From the NCBI RefSeq assembly GCF_000233455.1, contig NZ_JH376420.1, positions 1,611,676 through 1,675,675 on the forward strand: a stretch of 64,000 nt of DNA, given 5' to 3'. Within the stretch, counting starts at the first letter, position 1. Each line of letters starts with the position of its first letter. The position numbers and the translations under genes were made by a program. This document shows, piece by piece, positions 16,145-25,318 of this stretch. The notes under the pieces are model-generated. The model did not search any database. It saw only the letters and a program-made list of their open reading frames with translations, and was not told the DNA's origin. The stretch is from [Clostridium] citroniae WAL-17108 (GTDB lineage: Bacteria > Bacillota > Clostridia > Lachnospirales > Lachnospiraceae).

Positions 16145-16852
16145 TCATATGACAAACCGTCCTTCTTCTGGTTCTTCTTCAAAATAATCTTTGTAATCCA
16201 CTTCTATGGAATGGCGCATGCGCTTCATACTGTAATACAGGTGTACCTTGAGGGATTCCTCCAGCCCCTTTTCATCTCCCTGGGAGATCAGCTGAAACAA
16301 TTCCTCATGTTCCCCTATGATGCGTTCAAAATCCGTCTCCGTTATAAAATCCAGCATACGGAACCTGGTGTAATGGAGCTGCTGGGCCTGAAGCATTTCC
16401 CAAAGCTTCTGGCGCTTCACTGCCCAGAACCAGATGGAGTGCATCTGCGCATCCATATGATAAAACTGTTCAGGTTCAAATCCGGGTTCCTGGGTCAAAG
16501 CCTTCTGCTGGGCAATGGCATGCCGGATGTCCTCCATGACCATGGGTGTGCGGACCTGGGTAAAATCCCTGAGTACCATGGTTTCCACCGCTACCCGCAT
16601 ATAGATCATCTGCTTGATATTATCCAGGCTTAAAAGAGTGACATAAGTCCCCCTGTAGGGAACGGTCTCCACAAAGCCCTGTTCCTGCAAAAGCCTGAGG
16701 GCATCCCTCACAGGAGTCCTGGACACGCCAAAGCGGTCACATATATCATTTTCACTGATCATCTGTCCAGGCTTAAGCCTCAGATCCAGGATTTCCCGCT
16801 TCAGGGTCTCAAATACAAGCTCTCCGCGGTTCTTAAAATTCTCTTCTCCCAT
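16145..16852 (-). CDS. GntR-family regulator, FadR subfamily
   Basis: A 235-residue protein. The N-terminal winged helix (about 10-75) includes KREILDLRLKPGQMISENDI and FGVSRTPVRDALRLLQEQGF. An all-helical FCD-type effector domain follows with ligand/metal residues in FYHMDAQMHSIWFW and H-E-E. FadR-type regulators next to kduID/uxuA usually sense uronate intermediates and repress the genes. It directly follows kduD in the same direction (96 bp). Palindromes at 18701-18752 are its likely sites. Confidence 0.88.
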   Translation of the reverse strand: MGEENFKNRGELVFETLKREILDLRLKPGQMISENDICDRFGVSRTPVRDALRLLQEQGFVETVPYRGTYVTLLSLDNIKQMIYMRVAVETMVLRDFTQVRTPMVMEDIRHAIAQQKALTQEPGFEPEQFYHMDAQMHSIWFWAVKRQKLWEMLQAQQLHYTRFRMLDFITETDFERIIGEHEELFQLISQGDEKGLEESLKVHLYYSMKRMRHSIEVDYKDYFEEEPEEGRFVI

Positions 16853-16948
16853 GGTGTCACCCCCATACAGTTATCCGTCACTGATCCGATGCCTCCAGGA
16901 AATCCTGACCTGGAGGCACCTCTTTGGGGATACTTCCCCCATTTTCTA

Positions 16949-17755
16949 TTATTTAGGCTGCTTTCCGATATATGCCAGAATACCGCCGTCCACGTATAAT
17001 ACCAGACCGTTCACAAAATTAGATGCCTCGGAAGCCAGGAATACAGCTGGTCCGCCCAGGTCCTCTGCCTCGCCCCAGCGGCCGGCTGGAGTCTTGGCAA
17101 TAATGAACTGGTCAAATGGATGTCTGGACCCGTCAGGCTGGATCTCACGAAGAGGCGCGGTCTGAGGAGTGGCAATATAGCCGGGTCCAATGCCGTTGCA
17201 CTGGATATTGTACTCGCCGTATTCGGAAGCAATGTTCTTAGTAAGCATCTTTAATCCGCCCTTGGCTGCCGCATAAGCGGAAACAGTCTCACGGCCCAGC
17301 TCACTCATCATGGAACAGATATTGATGATCTTGCCATGGCCCTTCTTGATCATGCTGGGGATAACTGCCTTTGATACAATAAATGGAGCATTGAGATCCA
17401 CATCGATCACCTGTCTGAACTCGGCAGCCGACATGTCACACATGGGGATCCTCTTAATGATCCCTGCGTTATTGACCAGGATATCGATCACGCCCACTTC
17501 CTTCTCAATTACGGATACCAGTTCATTCACAGCATCTTCGTTGGTGACATCACACACATAGCCGTGTGCTTCGATTCCCTCTTCCTTGTATGCTGCCACG
17601 CCCTTGTCCACCAGCTCCTGCTTGATATCGTTAAAAACAATGGTTGCACCGGCTCCTGCCATGGCCTTTGCAATGGCAAAACCGATTCCGTAGGATGCGC
17701 CTGTAATCAGGGCAATCTTACCTTCCAGTGAAAAATTCTGTAAATATTCGTTCAT
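16949..17755 (-). CDS. kduD: 2-dehydro-3-deoxy-D-gluconate 5-dehydrogenase
   Basis: A 268-residue short-chain dehydrogenase. It has the NAD site TGASYGIGFAIA, NNAG at about 94, and the Ser/Tyr/Lys catalytic set as ICSMMSELGR and YAAAKGG. KduD interconverts 2,5-diketo-3-deoxygluconate and 2-keto-3-deoxygluconate in pectin and glycosaminoglycan breakdown. Identity as KduD rests on its place 77 bp after kduI as well as the FSLEGK and IGPGYIATP features. A gluconate 5-dehydrogenase is the main alternative. AGGAGG precedes ATG. Confidence 0.85.
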   Translation of the reverse strand: MNEYLQNFSLEGKIALITGASYGIGFAIAKAMAGAGATIVFNDIKQELVDKGVAAYKEEGIEAHGYVCDVTNEDAVNELVSVIEKEVGVIDILVNNAGIIKRIPMCDMSAAEFRQVIDVDLNAPFIVSKAVIPSMIKKGHGKIINICSMMSELGRETVSAYAAAKGGLKMLTKNIASEYGEYNIQCNGIGPGYIATPQTAPLREIQPDGSRHPFDQFIIAKTPAGRWGEAEDLGGPAVFLASEASNFVNGLVLYVDGGILAYIGKQPK

Positions 17756-17832
17756 TTCCTTATCCTCCTAAAACCTGTGATATGTTCTGCATCTACTCGT
17801 TCTGCATCTGCCTGATTCTTATCTGTCTGCCC

Positions 17833-18675
17833 CTACATCATCTGATTCGGCATCATGGTATCCATGTCATCGAACTCCATGTTCTCTCCGCCCATGGCCC
17901 AGATAAATGTATAGTTGGATGTACCGGCTCCGCTGTGGATGCTCCAGGACGGGCTGATGACAGCTTCCTCATTCTTCATGATGATATGCCTTGTCTGGGT
18001 GGGCTCTCCCATCATATGGAATACCACGTTGTCTCCCGGAACCTCAAAGTACATATAGATCTCCATACGGCGCTCATGGGTATGGGCCGGCATGGTATTC
18101 CATACACTGCCCTCTTCCAAAACCGTCATGCCCATGGACAGCTGGCAGGTCTGAAGCACATCCGGGTGGATGAACTGGTTGATCACGCGCTTATTGGCAG
18201 TCTCGGCAGCGCCGCATGGCCTCTTGGCAGCCTTCTCAATGGGGATATAGGTGGTGGTAAAAGAAGTATGGGCCGGTGCACTTACCATGTAGAACTTGGC
18301 CGGAGCAGAGGCATCCTGGCTGGAGAAGTAAACCTCCTTGGTTCCCTTGGTGATATACAGACAGTCCTTATATCCCATGTTGAATTCCTGGCCGTCAGCT
18401 ACGATCTTTCCAGCGCCTCCAATATTAAAAATACCCACCTCACGGCGCTCCAGGAAGAAATGAGTGCCGAAATTCTTCCAGCAGTCAATTCCCTTATCAA
18501 TGGAAACAGTCTCGGTTGTGGGCATACATCCCAATGTCACCATACGGTCCACGTGTGAATACACGGCAACCACTTCATTCTCCACATACAGGTTCCGGAT
18601 CAGGAATTCATCCCTTAATTCTTCTGTGGTATAGCGCTTCACATCTCTCTGGTTTGCAGAATAACGAATATCCAT
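17833..18675 (-). CDS. kduI: 5-dehydro-4-deoxy-D-glucuronate isomerase
   Basis: A 280-residue cupin enzyme. It converts 5-keto-4-deoxyuronate, released by polysaccharide lyases, into 2,5-diketo-3-deoxygluconate, the substrate of KduD. The zinc-binding set is visible as PAHTHERRMEIYMYFE, and PSWSIHSGAGTSNYTFIW is the conserved C-terminal strand. The length is standard. AAAGGAGG lies 7 bases before ATG. It is first in the kduI-kduD-gntR run and its upstream region carries the GntR-like palindromes. Confidence 0.95.
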   Translation of the reverse strand: MDIRYSANQRDVKRYTTEELRDEFLIRNLYVENEVVAVYSHVDRMVTLGCMPTTETVSIDKGIDCWKNFGTHFFLERREVGIFNIGGAGKIVADGQEFNMGYKDCLYITKGTKEVYFSSQDASAPAKFYMVSAPAHTSFTTTYIPIEKAAKRPCGAAETANKRVINQFIHPDVLQTCQLSMGMTVLEEGSVWNTMPAHTHERRMEIYMYFEVPGDNVVFHMMGEPTQTRHIIMKNEEAVISPSWSIHSGAGTSNYTFIWAMGGENMEFDDMDTMMPNQMM

Positions 18676-18700
18676 TACTTAAATCCTCCTTTGGCTGCGA

Positions 18701-18752
18701 GGTTGTATTCCAACCTATCAACTTGTATACAACTTTTTAAATCTGTATACAG
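18701..18752. promoter_or_regulatory. Three palindromic operators upstream of kduI
   Basis: GGTTGTATTCCAACC (18701-18715), TTGTATACAA (18723-18732) and CTGTATACAG (18743-18752) are centred about 20 bp apart. They lie between kduI and the divergent phosphofructokinase gene and overlap a minus-strand TTGAAA/TATACA promoter candidate. Perfect GTATAC-centred palindromes suit a dimeric GntR-type repressor. The partner is inferred. Confidence 0.65.
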
Positions 18753-18910
18753 GTTAGCACATAGTCATTTCAATTTCAATTGGCATAATATACAAAATTG
18801 GATTACATTTCTATGCATGTTTACAAGAGTGGATTGCATTGTCTTTACATTTATTATATACTCATATGCGTACTTGCCTAACATCAAAGAGAATATCAAG
18901 GAGAAGCATC

Positions 18911-20146
18911 ATGAGAAAAAACATTCTGGTTGGCCAGTCCGGAGGGCCCACTGCTGTCATTAACGCCAGTTTATACGGAGTCATCACCGAGGGAAAAGCC
19001 CATCCTGAACACATAGACACGGTTTACGGCATGGTAAACGGAATCGAGGGTTTCCTCTCAGGCCGCTGCATGGATCTTTCACAAGAGCTGACCGCGGAGG
19101 ACCTTTTGCTGTTAAAGCAGACCCCGGCGGCATATCTTGGCTCCTGCCGCTATAAGCTTCCCGAGAATCTGGACGCCCCTGTTTACGGGCTTTTATTTGA
19201 AAAATTCACCTCACTGGGCATTGGCGCCTGCCTTTATATCGGCGGCAATGACTCCATGGATACAGTGGACAAGCTGTCCCGCTGTGCCCGTCTGCGCCAT
19301 GAAAACGTATCATTCATTGGGGTACCTAAAACCATAGACAACGACCTTCCTGTCACGGACCACACACCGGGTTACGGCAGCGCTGCCAAATATGTGGCAT
19401 CCACGGTCAGGGAAATATGCCTGGACGCCTCGGTATACCAGCAGCCCGCAGTCACTATTGTGGAGCTTATGGGCCGCCATGCCGGCTGGGTCACTGCGGC
19501 CAGCGTTCTGGCAAGAAAGCACCCTGGAGACAACCCTCTCCTTATCTATATGCCGGAAGTTCCCTTTGACATGGAACAGTTTTTGGAAAATGTAAAAAAT
19601 GCCCTGGATCAGCAGCCCAATGTGGTGGTCTGCGTATCCGAAGGCATCAGGGATAAACATGGAAGATTTATTTGTGAATATGCCAATGAGGCCAGCCTGG
19701 ACACCTTTGGCCACAAAATGCTCACTGGAAGCGCCAAGCTTCTTGAAAGCTATGTGCGCAATCGCTTCCATGTAAAAGTCCGTTCCGTGGAACTGAATGT
19801 AAATCAGCGGTGCAGCAGCCTGCTGGCATCTGCCGCGGATGTGCACGAAGCAGTCCTGTCCGGACGAACCGCTGTTCAACAGATGCTGGGCGGCGCCACC
19901 GGGTGCATGGTCACCTGTTCCCGCCGCCATACCCCTTCCTATGAATTGGAATACGGGCTGACGGATGTCTGCAATGTCTGCAACAAGGAAAAGGGCTTTC
20001 CGGTGGATTGGATCACCCAAAAGGGTACGGATATCGGTCCCCAATTCCTGGAGTACGCACTGCCTCTCATTGCAGGGGAACCGGAGCGGATCATGGAGCT
20101 GGGCCTTCCCAAATATCTCAGCCGTTCCAGGAAAACACCTGCCTGA
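18911..20146 (+). CDS. 6-phosphofructokinase, pyrophosphate-type
   Basis: A 411-residue phosphofructokinase that phosphorylates fructose 6-phosphate. NILVGQSGGPTAVINASLYG is the nucleotide-side loop. GGNDSMDT has Asp where ATP enzymes have Gly, and PKTIDNDLPVTDHTPG has Lys where ATP enzymes have Gly; both changes mark pyrophosphate users. ELMGRHAGW and EGIRDK match the substrate region. ATG 18911 follows AAGGAG; an upstream ATG at 18839 has no site. It is divergent from kduI and may draw sugar carbon into glycolysis. Confidence 0.85.
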   Translation: MRKNILVGQSGGPTAVINASLYGVITEGKAHPEHIDTVYGMVNGIEGFLSGRCMDLSQELTAEDLLLLKQTPAAYLGSCRYKLPENLDAPVYGLLFEKFTSLGIGACLYIGGNDSMDTVDKLSRCARLRHENVSFIGVPKTIDNDLPVTDHTPGYGSAAKYVASTVREICLDASVYQQPAVTIVELMGRHAGWVTAASVLARKHPGDNPLLIYMPEVPFDMEQFLENVKNALDQQPNVVVCVSEGIRDKHGRFICEYANEASLDTFGHKMLTGSAKLLESYVRNRFHVKVRSVELNVNQRCSSLLASAADVHEAVLSGRTAVQQMLGGATGCMVTCSRRHTPSYELEYGLTDVCNVCNKEKGFPVDWITQKGTDIGPQFLEYALPLIAGEPERIMELGLPKYLSRSRKTPA

Positions 20147-20253
20147 TGAACCTTATGTTGGGGTATTGCGGACATTTAGGAGCAGCTTAGGCGAGGGGGA
20201 TCAAAGGACATTCAAGGGATGTATGACAGAACATACGTAACGGAACATGCATG

Positions 20254-21096
20254 TTAAACCCCTGCATTTGCCCCGAATCCCCCGTCCACAGGCAGAACCA
20301 CCCCGGTGATAAAACCGGCAGCCTCGTTATTGAGAAGGAAAAGCAGGGCCCCATTGAGTTCTTCCGGCTTTCCGAACCGGCCCATAGGGGTTGCGGCCAG
20401 TACCTTGGCCGCCCTGGCTGCCGGGGCGCCGTCCTCCTCATACAAAAGCCTCTCATTCTGCCGTGTCACAAAAAACCCCGGCGCAATGGCATTGACCCGG
20501 ATGCCTGCCCTGGCAAAATGCACGGCCAGCCACTGGGTAAAATTGCTGAGGGCCGCCACGGCCCCGCTGAATACCGGTATCCTGGTCAGGGGCCGCTTCG
20601 CACTGGCAGAGGAAATATTCAGGATATTGCACCCGTCCCTTCCCACCATATCCTTTGCAAACACCTGACAGGTAAGGAATGCCCCCAGGAAATTCAGATC
20701 CAGCACCTTCTGTATGCCCCCATATTCCAGATCGAAAAATGTGACCACATCCCCTTCAATGTCGCCCATCTCAAAATACTCCTTGGATGTATTGGCGCAG
20801 GCCTGGTTGCCTCCTGCTCCGTTTACCAGGATATCACAGGGGCCCAGTTCCGCCAGGACTCTGGCATGGACGCTTTCCAGCATATCCTTGTCCATTACAT
20901 CCACCTCATAGGCCGAGGCGGTGCCGCCCATGTCCCGTATCTCGCCTGCAATTTTCTCAGCCGCCTCCAGATTGATATCCAACAGGGCCACTGATGCCCC
21001 TGCCCCTGCCAGAGTCCTGGCAAACATACCGCACAAAATCCCGCCCGCTCCTGTGACCACAGCCATCTTTCCGGTCAGATCCGTTCCGAATACCAT
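20254..21096 (-). CDS. uxuB: SDR-family D-mannonate oxidoreductase (UxuB/YjmF-like)
   Basis: A 280-residue short-chain dehydrogenase. It has TGAGGILCGMFARTLAGAG, VNGAGGNQA and an N-S-S...FSGAVAALSNF region. The usual catalytic Tyr of YxxxK appears replaced by Phe (VFSGAVA), which is seen in this subgroup but deserves a check. Next to uxuA it most likely reduces fructuronate to mannonate, as B. subtilis UxuB (YjmF) does. ATG 21096 is chosen for GGAGGT 7 bases ahead; the frame extends upstream without a site. Confidence 0.8.
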   Translation of the reverse strand: MVFGTDLTGKMAVVTGAGGILCGMFARTLAGAGASVALLDINLEAAEKIAGEIRDMGGTASAYEVDVMDKDMLESVHARVLAELGPCDILVNGAGGNQACANTSKEYFEMGDIEGDVVTFFDLEYGGIQKVLDLNFLGAFLTCQVFAKDMVGRDGCNILNISSASAKRPLTRIPVFSGAVAALSNFTQWLAVHFARAGIRVNAIAPGFFVTRQNERLLYEEDGAPAARAAKVLAATPMGRFGKPEELNGALLFLLNNEAAGFITGVVLPVDGGFGANAGV

Positions 21097-21201
21097 ACCT
21101 TTAACCTCCCTCCATTTGGTTTTGTACATGGTTTCTATGTAAAAAAAGGGACCAGCGCACTCTACCCTGATCCCTTTATTCGATCTATCCATGAAAGTCT
21201 A

Positions 21202-22251
21202 TTACTTGCTCATCTTCTCCACTGCCTCAAACAGACCGTTGAGATATGTTGCGCCCAGAGCCCTGTCGTACAGACCATATCCTGCGCGTCCTGTCTCACC
21301 CCAGATCATACGTCCGTGGTCAGGTCTCACATAGCCGTCAAAGCCGTTATCCACCAGTGCCTTTACAATTCCGAACATATCCAGGGAACCGCAGGAAGAC
21401 AGATGTGCTCTCTCCTCAAATCCATTGTCCAGAACAGCCACATTTCTGATGTGTGCAAAATGGATCCTGCCCATGGCAGCATACTTTCCGGCCATTCTCA
21501 CCACATCGTTTTTAGCGGAGCAGCCCAGGGAACCGGTACACAGCGTGATACCGTTGTGCTTGTCATCCACCAGCTTTAAGAAGCGGTCCAGGTTCTCCTC
21601 GCAGGTAATGATTCTCGGCAGACCGAAAATGCTCCAGCATGGGTCATCCTCATGGATTGCCATGTTTACATCACACTCTGCCGCAACCGGGATCACTCTT
21701 TCCAGGAAATATTTTACATTATCCCACAGCATATCCTCGGTCAGGTTATTGTACTCCTCAACAACTGCCTTTAATCCTTCTCTTGTGTAGCTGGAATCCC
21801 ATCCCGGAAGAGTCAGATCGCTGTCGCTGTTCAGAGGATTCACTGCGTCCACCTGCTCCTGATAATATACCAGTGAAGTGGATCCATCACCCAGCTCATG
21901 GTCCAACTGGGTTCTTGTCCAGTCAAATACAGGCATGAAATTATAGCATACACACTTGATACCGGCTTCAGCCACACGGCGGATGTTCTCACAGTAGTTC
22001 TCAATATATTTATCCCTGGTTGGCTTACCCAGCTTGATATCCTCATGAACCGGAATACTCTCGATCACATCGAATCCAAGGCCCGCATCCTCAACCTGCT
22101 TTTTTAACTTGGCAATGCTTTCACGGCTCCATACCTCACCTACCGGCACATCATAAACAGCTGTTACAATAGACTGCATTCCCGGGATCTGGCGGATGTT
22201 CTCCAAGGTTACCTTGTCATCTTCTCCGTACCATCTGAATGATAATTTCAT
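21202..22251 (-). CDS. uxuA: Mannonate dehydratase
   Basis: A 349-residue TIM-barrel enzyme that dehydrates D-mannonate to 2-keto-3-deoxygluconate. MKLSFRWYG at the start, [36 protein letters not shown] and the C-terminal [11 protein letters not shown] are family signatures that include the metal and substrate ligands. AAGGAGGAG precedes ATG. It is the upstream member of a two-gene unit with the mannonate oxidoreductase (105-bp gap). Confidence 0.96.
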   Translation of the reverse strand: MKLSFRWYGEDDKVTLENIRQIPGMQSIVTAVYDVPVGEVWSRESIAKLKKQVEDAGLGFDVIESIPVHEDIKLGKPTRDKYIENYCENIRRVAEAGIKCVCYNFMPVFDWTRTQLDHELGDGSTSLVYYQEQVDAVNPLNSDSDLTLPGWDSSYTREGLKAVVEEYNNLTEDMLWDNVKYFLERVIPVAAECDVNMAIHEDDPCWSIFGLPRIITCEENLDRFLKLVDDKHNGITLCTGSLGCSAKNDVVRMAGKYAAMGRIHFAHIRNVAVLDNGFEERAHLSSCGSLDMFGIVKALVDNGFDGYVRPDHGRMIWGETGRAGYGLYDRALGATYLNGLFEAVEKMSK

Positions 22252-22463
22252 GTATAAACTCCTCCTTAAAATTGTTGGTTAATGGATGTCCCTTTATTTA
22301 ATTTTATTATATCAGATACAGCATTCCCGTCCATAGTGATACTTGCCCAACATATTGCAAATGTTGTTGTTTCATGCTAAGATTGGGTAAAATAATACCT
22401 CACCACACGGTTTATACCTGCTCCTGCGCCCGCGCACAAACTGCCCCAGAAAGGAAACTCCCT

Positions 22464-23354
22464 GTGAAAAAACAGATATCCTCGGACTTTAATACAAGAC
22501 AATACATGCAGCCCGTTGACTTTGAGCTGTTTTATTACAATGACACTACCTTAAAATCCGTGGCTGCCCATGAACACGATTATTATGAATTCTATTTTTT
22601 CCTGGAAGGCGATGTACAATACCATGTGGGAAACAAAAGTTATCATCTGGAGTACGGTGACTGTCTGCTGGTCCCACCCTCCACTCCCCACTATCCGGAA
22701 TTTCTTTCCCATGACAAACCATACCGCCGCTTTGTATTCTGGCTGGGAGCGGATTACTTCAAAACACTGCGCCAGGCAGATGAGGAGCTGGCTTATGGTT
22801 TTGACTATGCCCAGAGCCATCAGACCTACCGTTTTCATACCGACACCATCACCACCCAGGAGATACAGGGTAAGCTTACGGACCTGATCGAGGAGTCGGC
22901 CAGCGGCCGCGCCTTCCACCGCCTGACGGCAGAACTTATGGCCGTGTCATTTTTGGTATATATCAACCGGCTGCTTTATGACAGCCTTCACCAAAAGTCA
23001 GTGGTCTATGAAAATGTGCTCTACCTGAACATCTGCGACTACATTAACCGGCATTTGGAGGGTGATCTGAGCCTGGACAGCCTGTCCTCCTTTTTTTATG
23101 TGAGTAAATATCACATATCCCACATATTTAAGGACAATATGGGGATCCCCCTTCACCAGTATATCCTGAAAAAGCGCCTTCATGCCAGCAAGAACGCCAT
23201 CCTGTCCGACCAGCCCATCAGCCATGTTTACCATCAGTACGGTTTTAAGGACTACACCAGCTTTTTCAGGGCCTTTAAAAAGGAGTACGGTGTCTCCCCC
23301 AAGGAATACAGGGAACATCACCGCCTGCCGGAACAGCAGGACTATACCATTTAG
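22464..23354 (+). CDS. AraC-family regulator with cupin sensor
   Basis: A 296-residue protein. The N-terminal cupin (about 10-115) includes AAHEHDYYEFYFFLEGDVQY and GDCLLVPPSTPHYPEF. Two C-terminal helix-turn-helix units (about 190-285) include DSLSSFFYVSKYHISHIFKD and ISHVYHQYGFKDYTSFFRAF. GTG 22464 is chosen for AAAGGA 8 bases ahead; an ATG at 22374 would overlap the promoter region. It is divergent from uxuA and likely activates uronate genes in response to a sugar bound in the cupin. Confidence 0.88.
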   Translation: MKKQISSDFNTRQYMQPVDFELFYYNDTTLKSVAAHEHDYYEFYFFLEGDVQYHVGNKSYHLEYGDCLLVPPSTPHYPEFLSHDKPYRRFVFWLGADYFKTLRQADEELAYGFDYAQSHQTYRFHTDTITTQEIQGKLTDLIEESASGRAFHRLTAELMAVSFLVYINRLLYDSLHQKSVVYENVLYLNICDYINRHLEGDLSLDSLSSFFYVSKYHISHIFKDNMGIPLHQYILKKRLHASKNAILSDQPISHVYHQYGFKDYTSFFRAFKKEYGVSPKEYREHHRLPEQQDYTI

Positions 23355-23368
23355 GAGAACCATGAGCC

Positions 23369-24364
23369 ATGAATCAGAGAATCCCCATACCATTTGACAG
23401 ATATACCGCCTGTACCCTATGCCCCAGGGCCTGCGGTGTCAACCGCCTGGAAACCACCGGCTACTGCGGCTGTGGCCATGAGCTGAAAGCTGCCAGGGCT
23501 GCCCTCCACCACTGGGAGGAACCGTGTATCAGCGGTCCTGAACAGGAAAGAGGCGGAAGCGGGACCGTGTTCTTTTCCGGCTGCACCCTAAGATGCTGCT
23601 TTTGCCAAAACTGGGAACTGAGCAGTGACAATTTCGGCAAAGTACTGACCGCAGAAGAACTGGCACAGATTTTCCTGAATCTTGAATCCCAGGGGGCCTA
23701 CAACATCAACCTGGTCACTCCCACCCAATACCTGCCCCACATCACATCTGCCCTGGATATGGTGCGGGACAGACTTACCATACCCGTTGTCTACAACTGC
23801 GGCGGATACGAGACCGCAGAGATGATTCTGGCCCTAAAGGACTATGTGGATATATGGCTTCCTGACTTCAAGTATTATGATAACCGGCTTGCCCTTAAGT
23901 ATTCCAGGGCATCTGATTACTTTGAGCAGTCCTCTGCCGCCATCCGGCAGATGATCCGTCAGACCGGCGCCCCTGTATGGCAGGATCACAACCCGGACCA
24001 GGATCACCTCCCGGATCAGGATCACCTCCCAGGCCAGGAAAGCGTCTCCTCCTTTCCCCTGCTGAAAAAGGGCGTTATCATACGCCATATGGTCCTTCCC
24101 GGACACAAGGATGATTCCATTGCCCTGCTTCACTGGATGAAAGATCATCTGCCTGAAGGCCGGTATCTGATCAGCCTTATGAGCCAGTATACCCCCTTTC
24201 ACCACAGCAGCGAATATCCCGGCCTGAACCGCCGCATCACCACCTACGAGTACAACCGTGTGGTGGACACAGCGATTGAACTGGGTCTGACTCAGGGGTT
24301 TATGCAGCAAAAGAGCAGCGCCAGGGAAGAGTATACCCCTCCCTTTGATCTGGAGGGACTGTAA
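23369..24364 (+). CDS. Radical SAM protein, PflA-like (COG1313 type)
   Basis: A 331-residue protein with the iron-sulfur/SAM motif GCTLRCCFCQNWELS at about 70-84 (CxxxCxxC). An N-terminal cysteine cluster (ACTLCPRACGVNR...GYCGCG) may hold a second cluster. This group resembles pyruvate-formate-lyase activases, but no glycyl-radical enzyme lies in the window. An unusual segment near residue 205 (DQDHLPDQDHLPGQES) comes from a tandem 18-bp duplication. The gene starts 14 bp after the AraC gene and probably shares its transcript. Confidence 0.85.
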   Translation: MNQRIPIPFDRYTACTLCPRACGVNRLETTGYCGCGHELKAARAALHHWEEPCISGPEQERGGSGTVFFSGCTLRCCFCQNWELSSDNFGKVLTAEELAQIFLNLESQGAYNINLVTPTQYLPHITSALDMVRDRLTIPVVYNCGGYETAEMILALKDYVDIWLPDFKYYDNRLALKYSRASDYFEQSSAAIRQMIRQTGAPVWQDHNPDQDHLPDQDHLPGQESVSSFPLLKKGVIIRHMVLPGHKDDSIALLHWMKDHLPEGRYLISLMSQYTPFHHSSEYPGLNRRITTYEYNRVVDTAIELGLTQGFMQQKSSAREEYTPPFDLEGL

Positions 24365-24504
24365 ATTAGGAAAACAGCGTAACTCCAACAAAAAAGCGTC
24401 TACCTGCCAGCTTTCCCTTTTCCCTGGCCTGTAAAACGCCTGATTCCACTCATTCCATATACATATCTTCAGAGCATGTCTCAACTGTGTGTGTTTCAAA
24501 CGTG

Positions 24505-25283
24505 CTCTAAACAACAAGGAAGACGAGTATCGAATCTTTGACTAACCACGTTCTCGATTACGATACTCGTCTCCAGACTATCTCGTCCATTGGACCAAGC
24601 CTCACTTTTCTGAAACAATTGTTTCTTTTTACTTCTATATTAAGTTGTTACACCATTCTACTATCTGCTACTTCGCTCTTACTACTTCATCTAACTACTT
24701 ATGTCTGATCCATTTTCCTTACTTCTTTGTACCCTACTATCCGGTATTAATTGAATTCGTTCTAATGATACTTTCTCGTCATATCACTAAACCGATATCT
24801 GATCTTTTGATTAATACTCTTGAGATAGTTTCATGAAAATGTTATCATCCATTGTTTTATAAATGTTTCACTTTTTAACAGCTTGTATCTTTAAATTATT
24901 TCTTTAAATACTGCAATTGCTTTTTAAACTTTCCAATTTGTTAACTTATTTCTTTATATTAAATGGTTTTCCTTTGTAAACTTACTCATTTACATTAAAA
25001 CTTCTTTAATCTTTGAAACTCTGTTACTCTTTGAATCGTTTCCCAATCGACTGGATTCTTTTGTTTCTTTAAATCAATTACTTAAAATTACTTTACTGCC
25101 TGAGCGTTTCACTTTTTAGTAGATTGGCTTTTCCTGGTCTAATATATAATAAAATTTCTTTTACTATATATTAAACTAAAATTAAGTCTTTGGTGGTCCG
25201 TACCTCCTTTGCTTGGATTTTATTACTTGTGAACTGATTGTCTACAGTTCCTTGAATTCTTTTTTGTTCTCTGTTCTTTTGTT
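24505..25283 (-). ncRNA. Candidate large noncoding RNA (about 770 nt)
   Basis: It is read leftward from a perfect consensus promoter (25290-25318). The purine-rich strand has stops in all frames and no ORF of 60 codons. AAAGGAGGT (plus-strand ACCTCCTTT, 25202-25210) is a 9-base perfect complement of the 16S rRNA 3' end, but no ATG, GTG or TTG follows at translation distance. AAAAAGTGAAAC occurs twice and TTTAAAGAAA at least three times. It closes with AGACGAGTATCG/CGATACTCGTCT (24521-24572) and a U-rich TCCTTGTTGTTT. Length, isolation and composition suggest a structured or ribosome-interacting RNA. I cannot assign it to OLE, ROOL, GOLLD or another known class. Confidence 0.45.
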
Positions 25284-25289
25284 GTCTTC

Positions 25290-25318
25290 ATTATAGTAAA
25301 TGACATTCTATTTGTCAA
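25290..25318 (-). promoter_or_regulatory. Perfect consensus sigma-A promoter
   Basis: On the minus strand TTGACA (25313-25318), a 17-bp spacer and TATAAT (25290-25295). No gene follows within about 900 bp in that direction. Confidence 0.85.
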
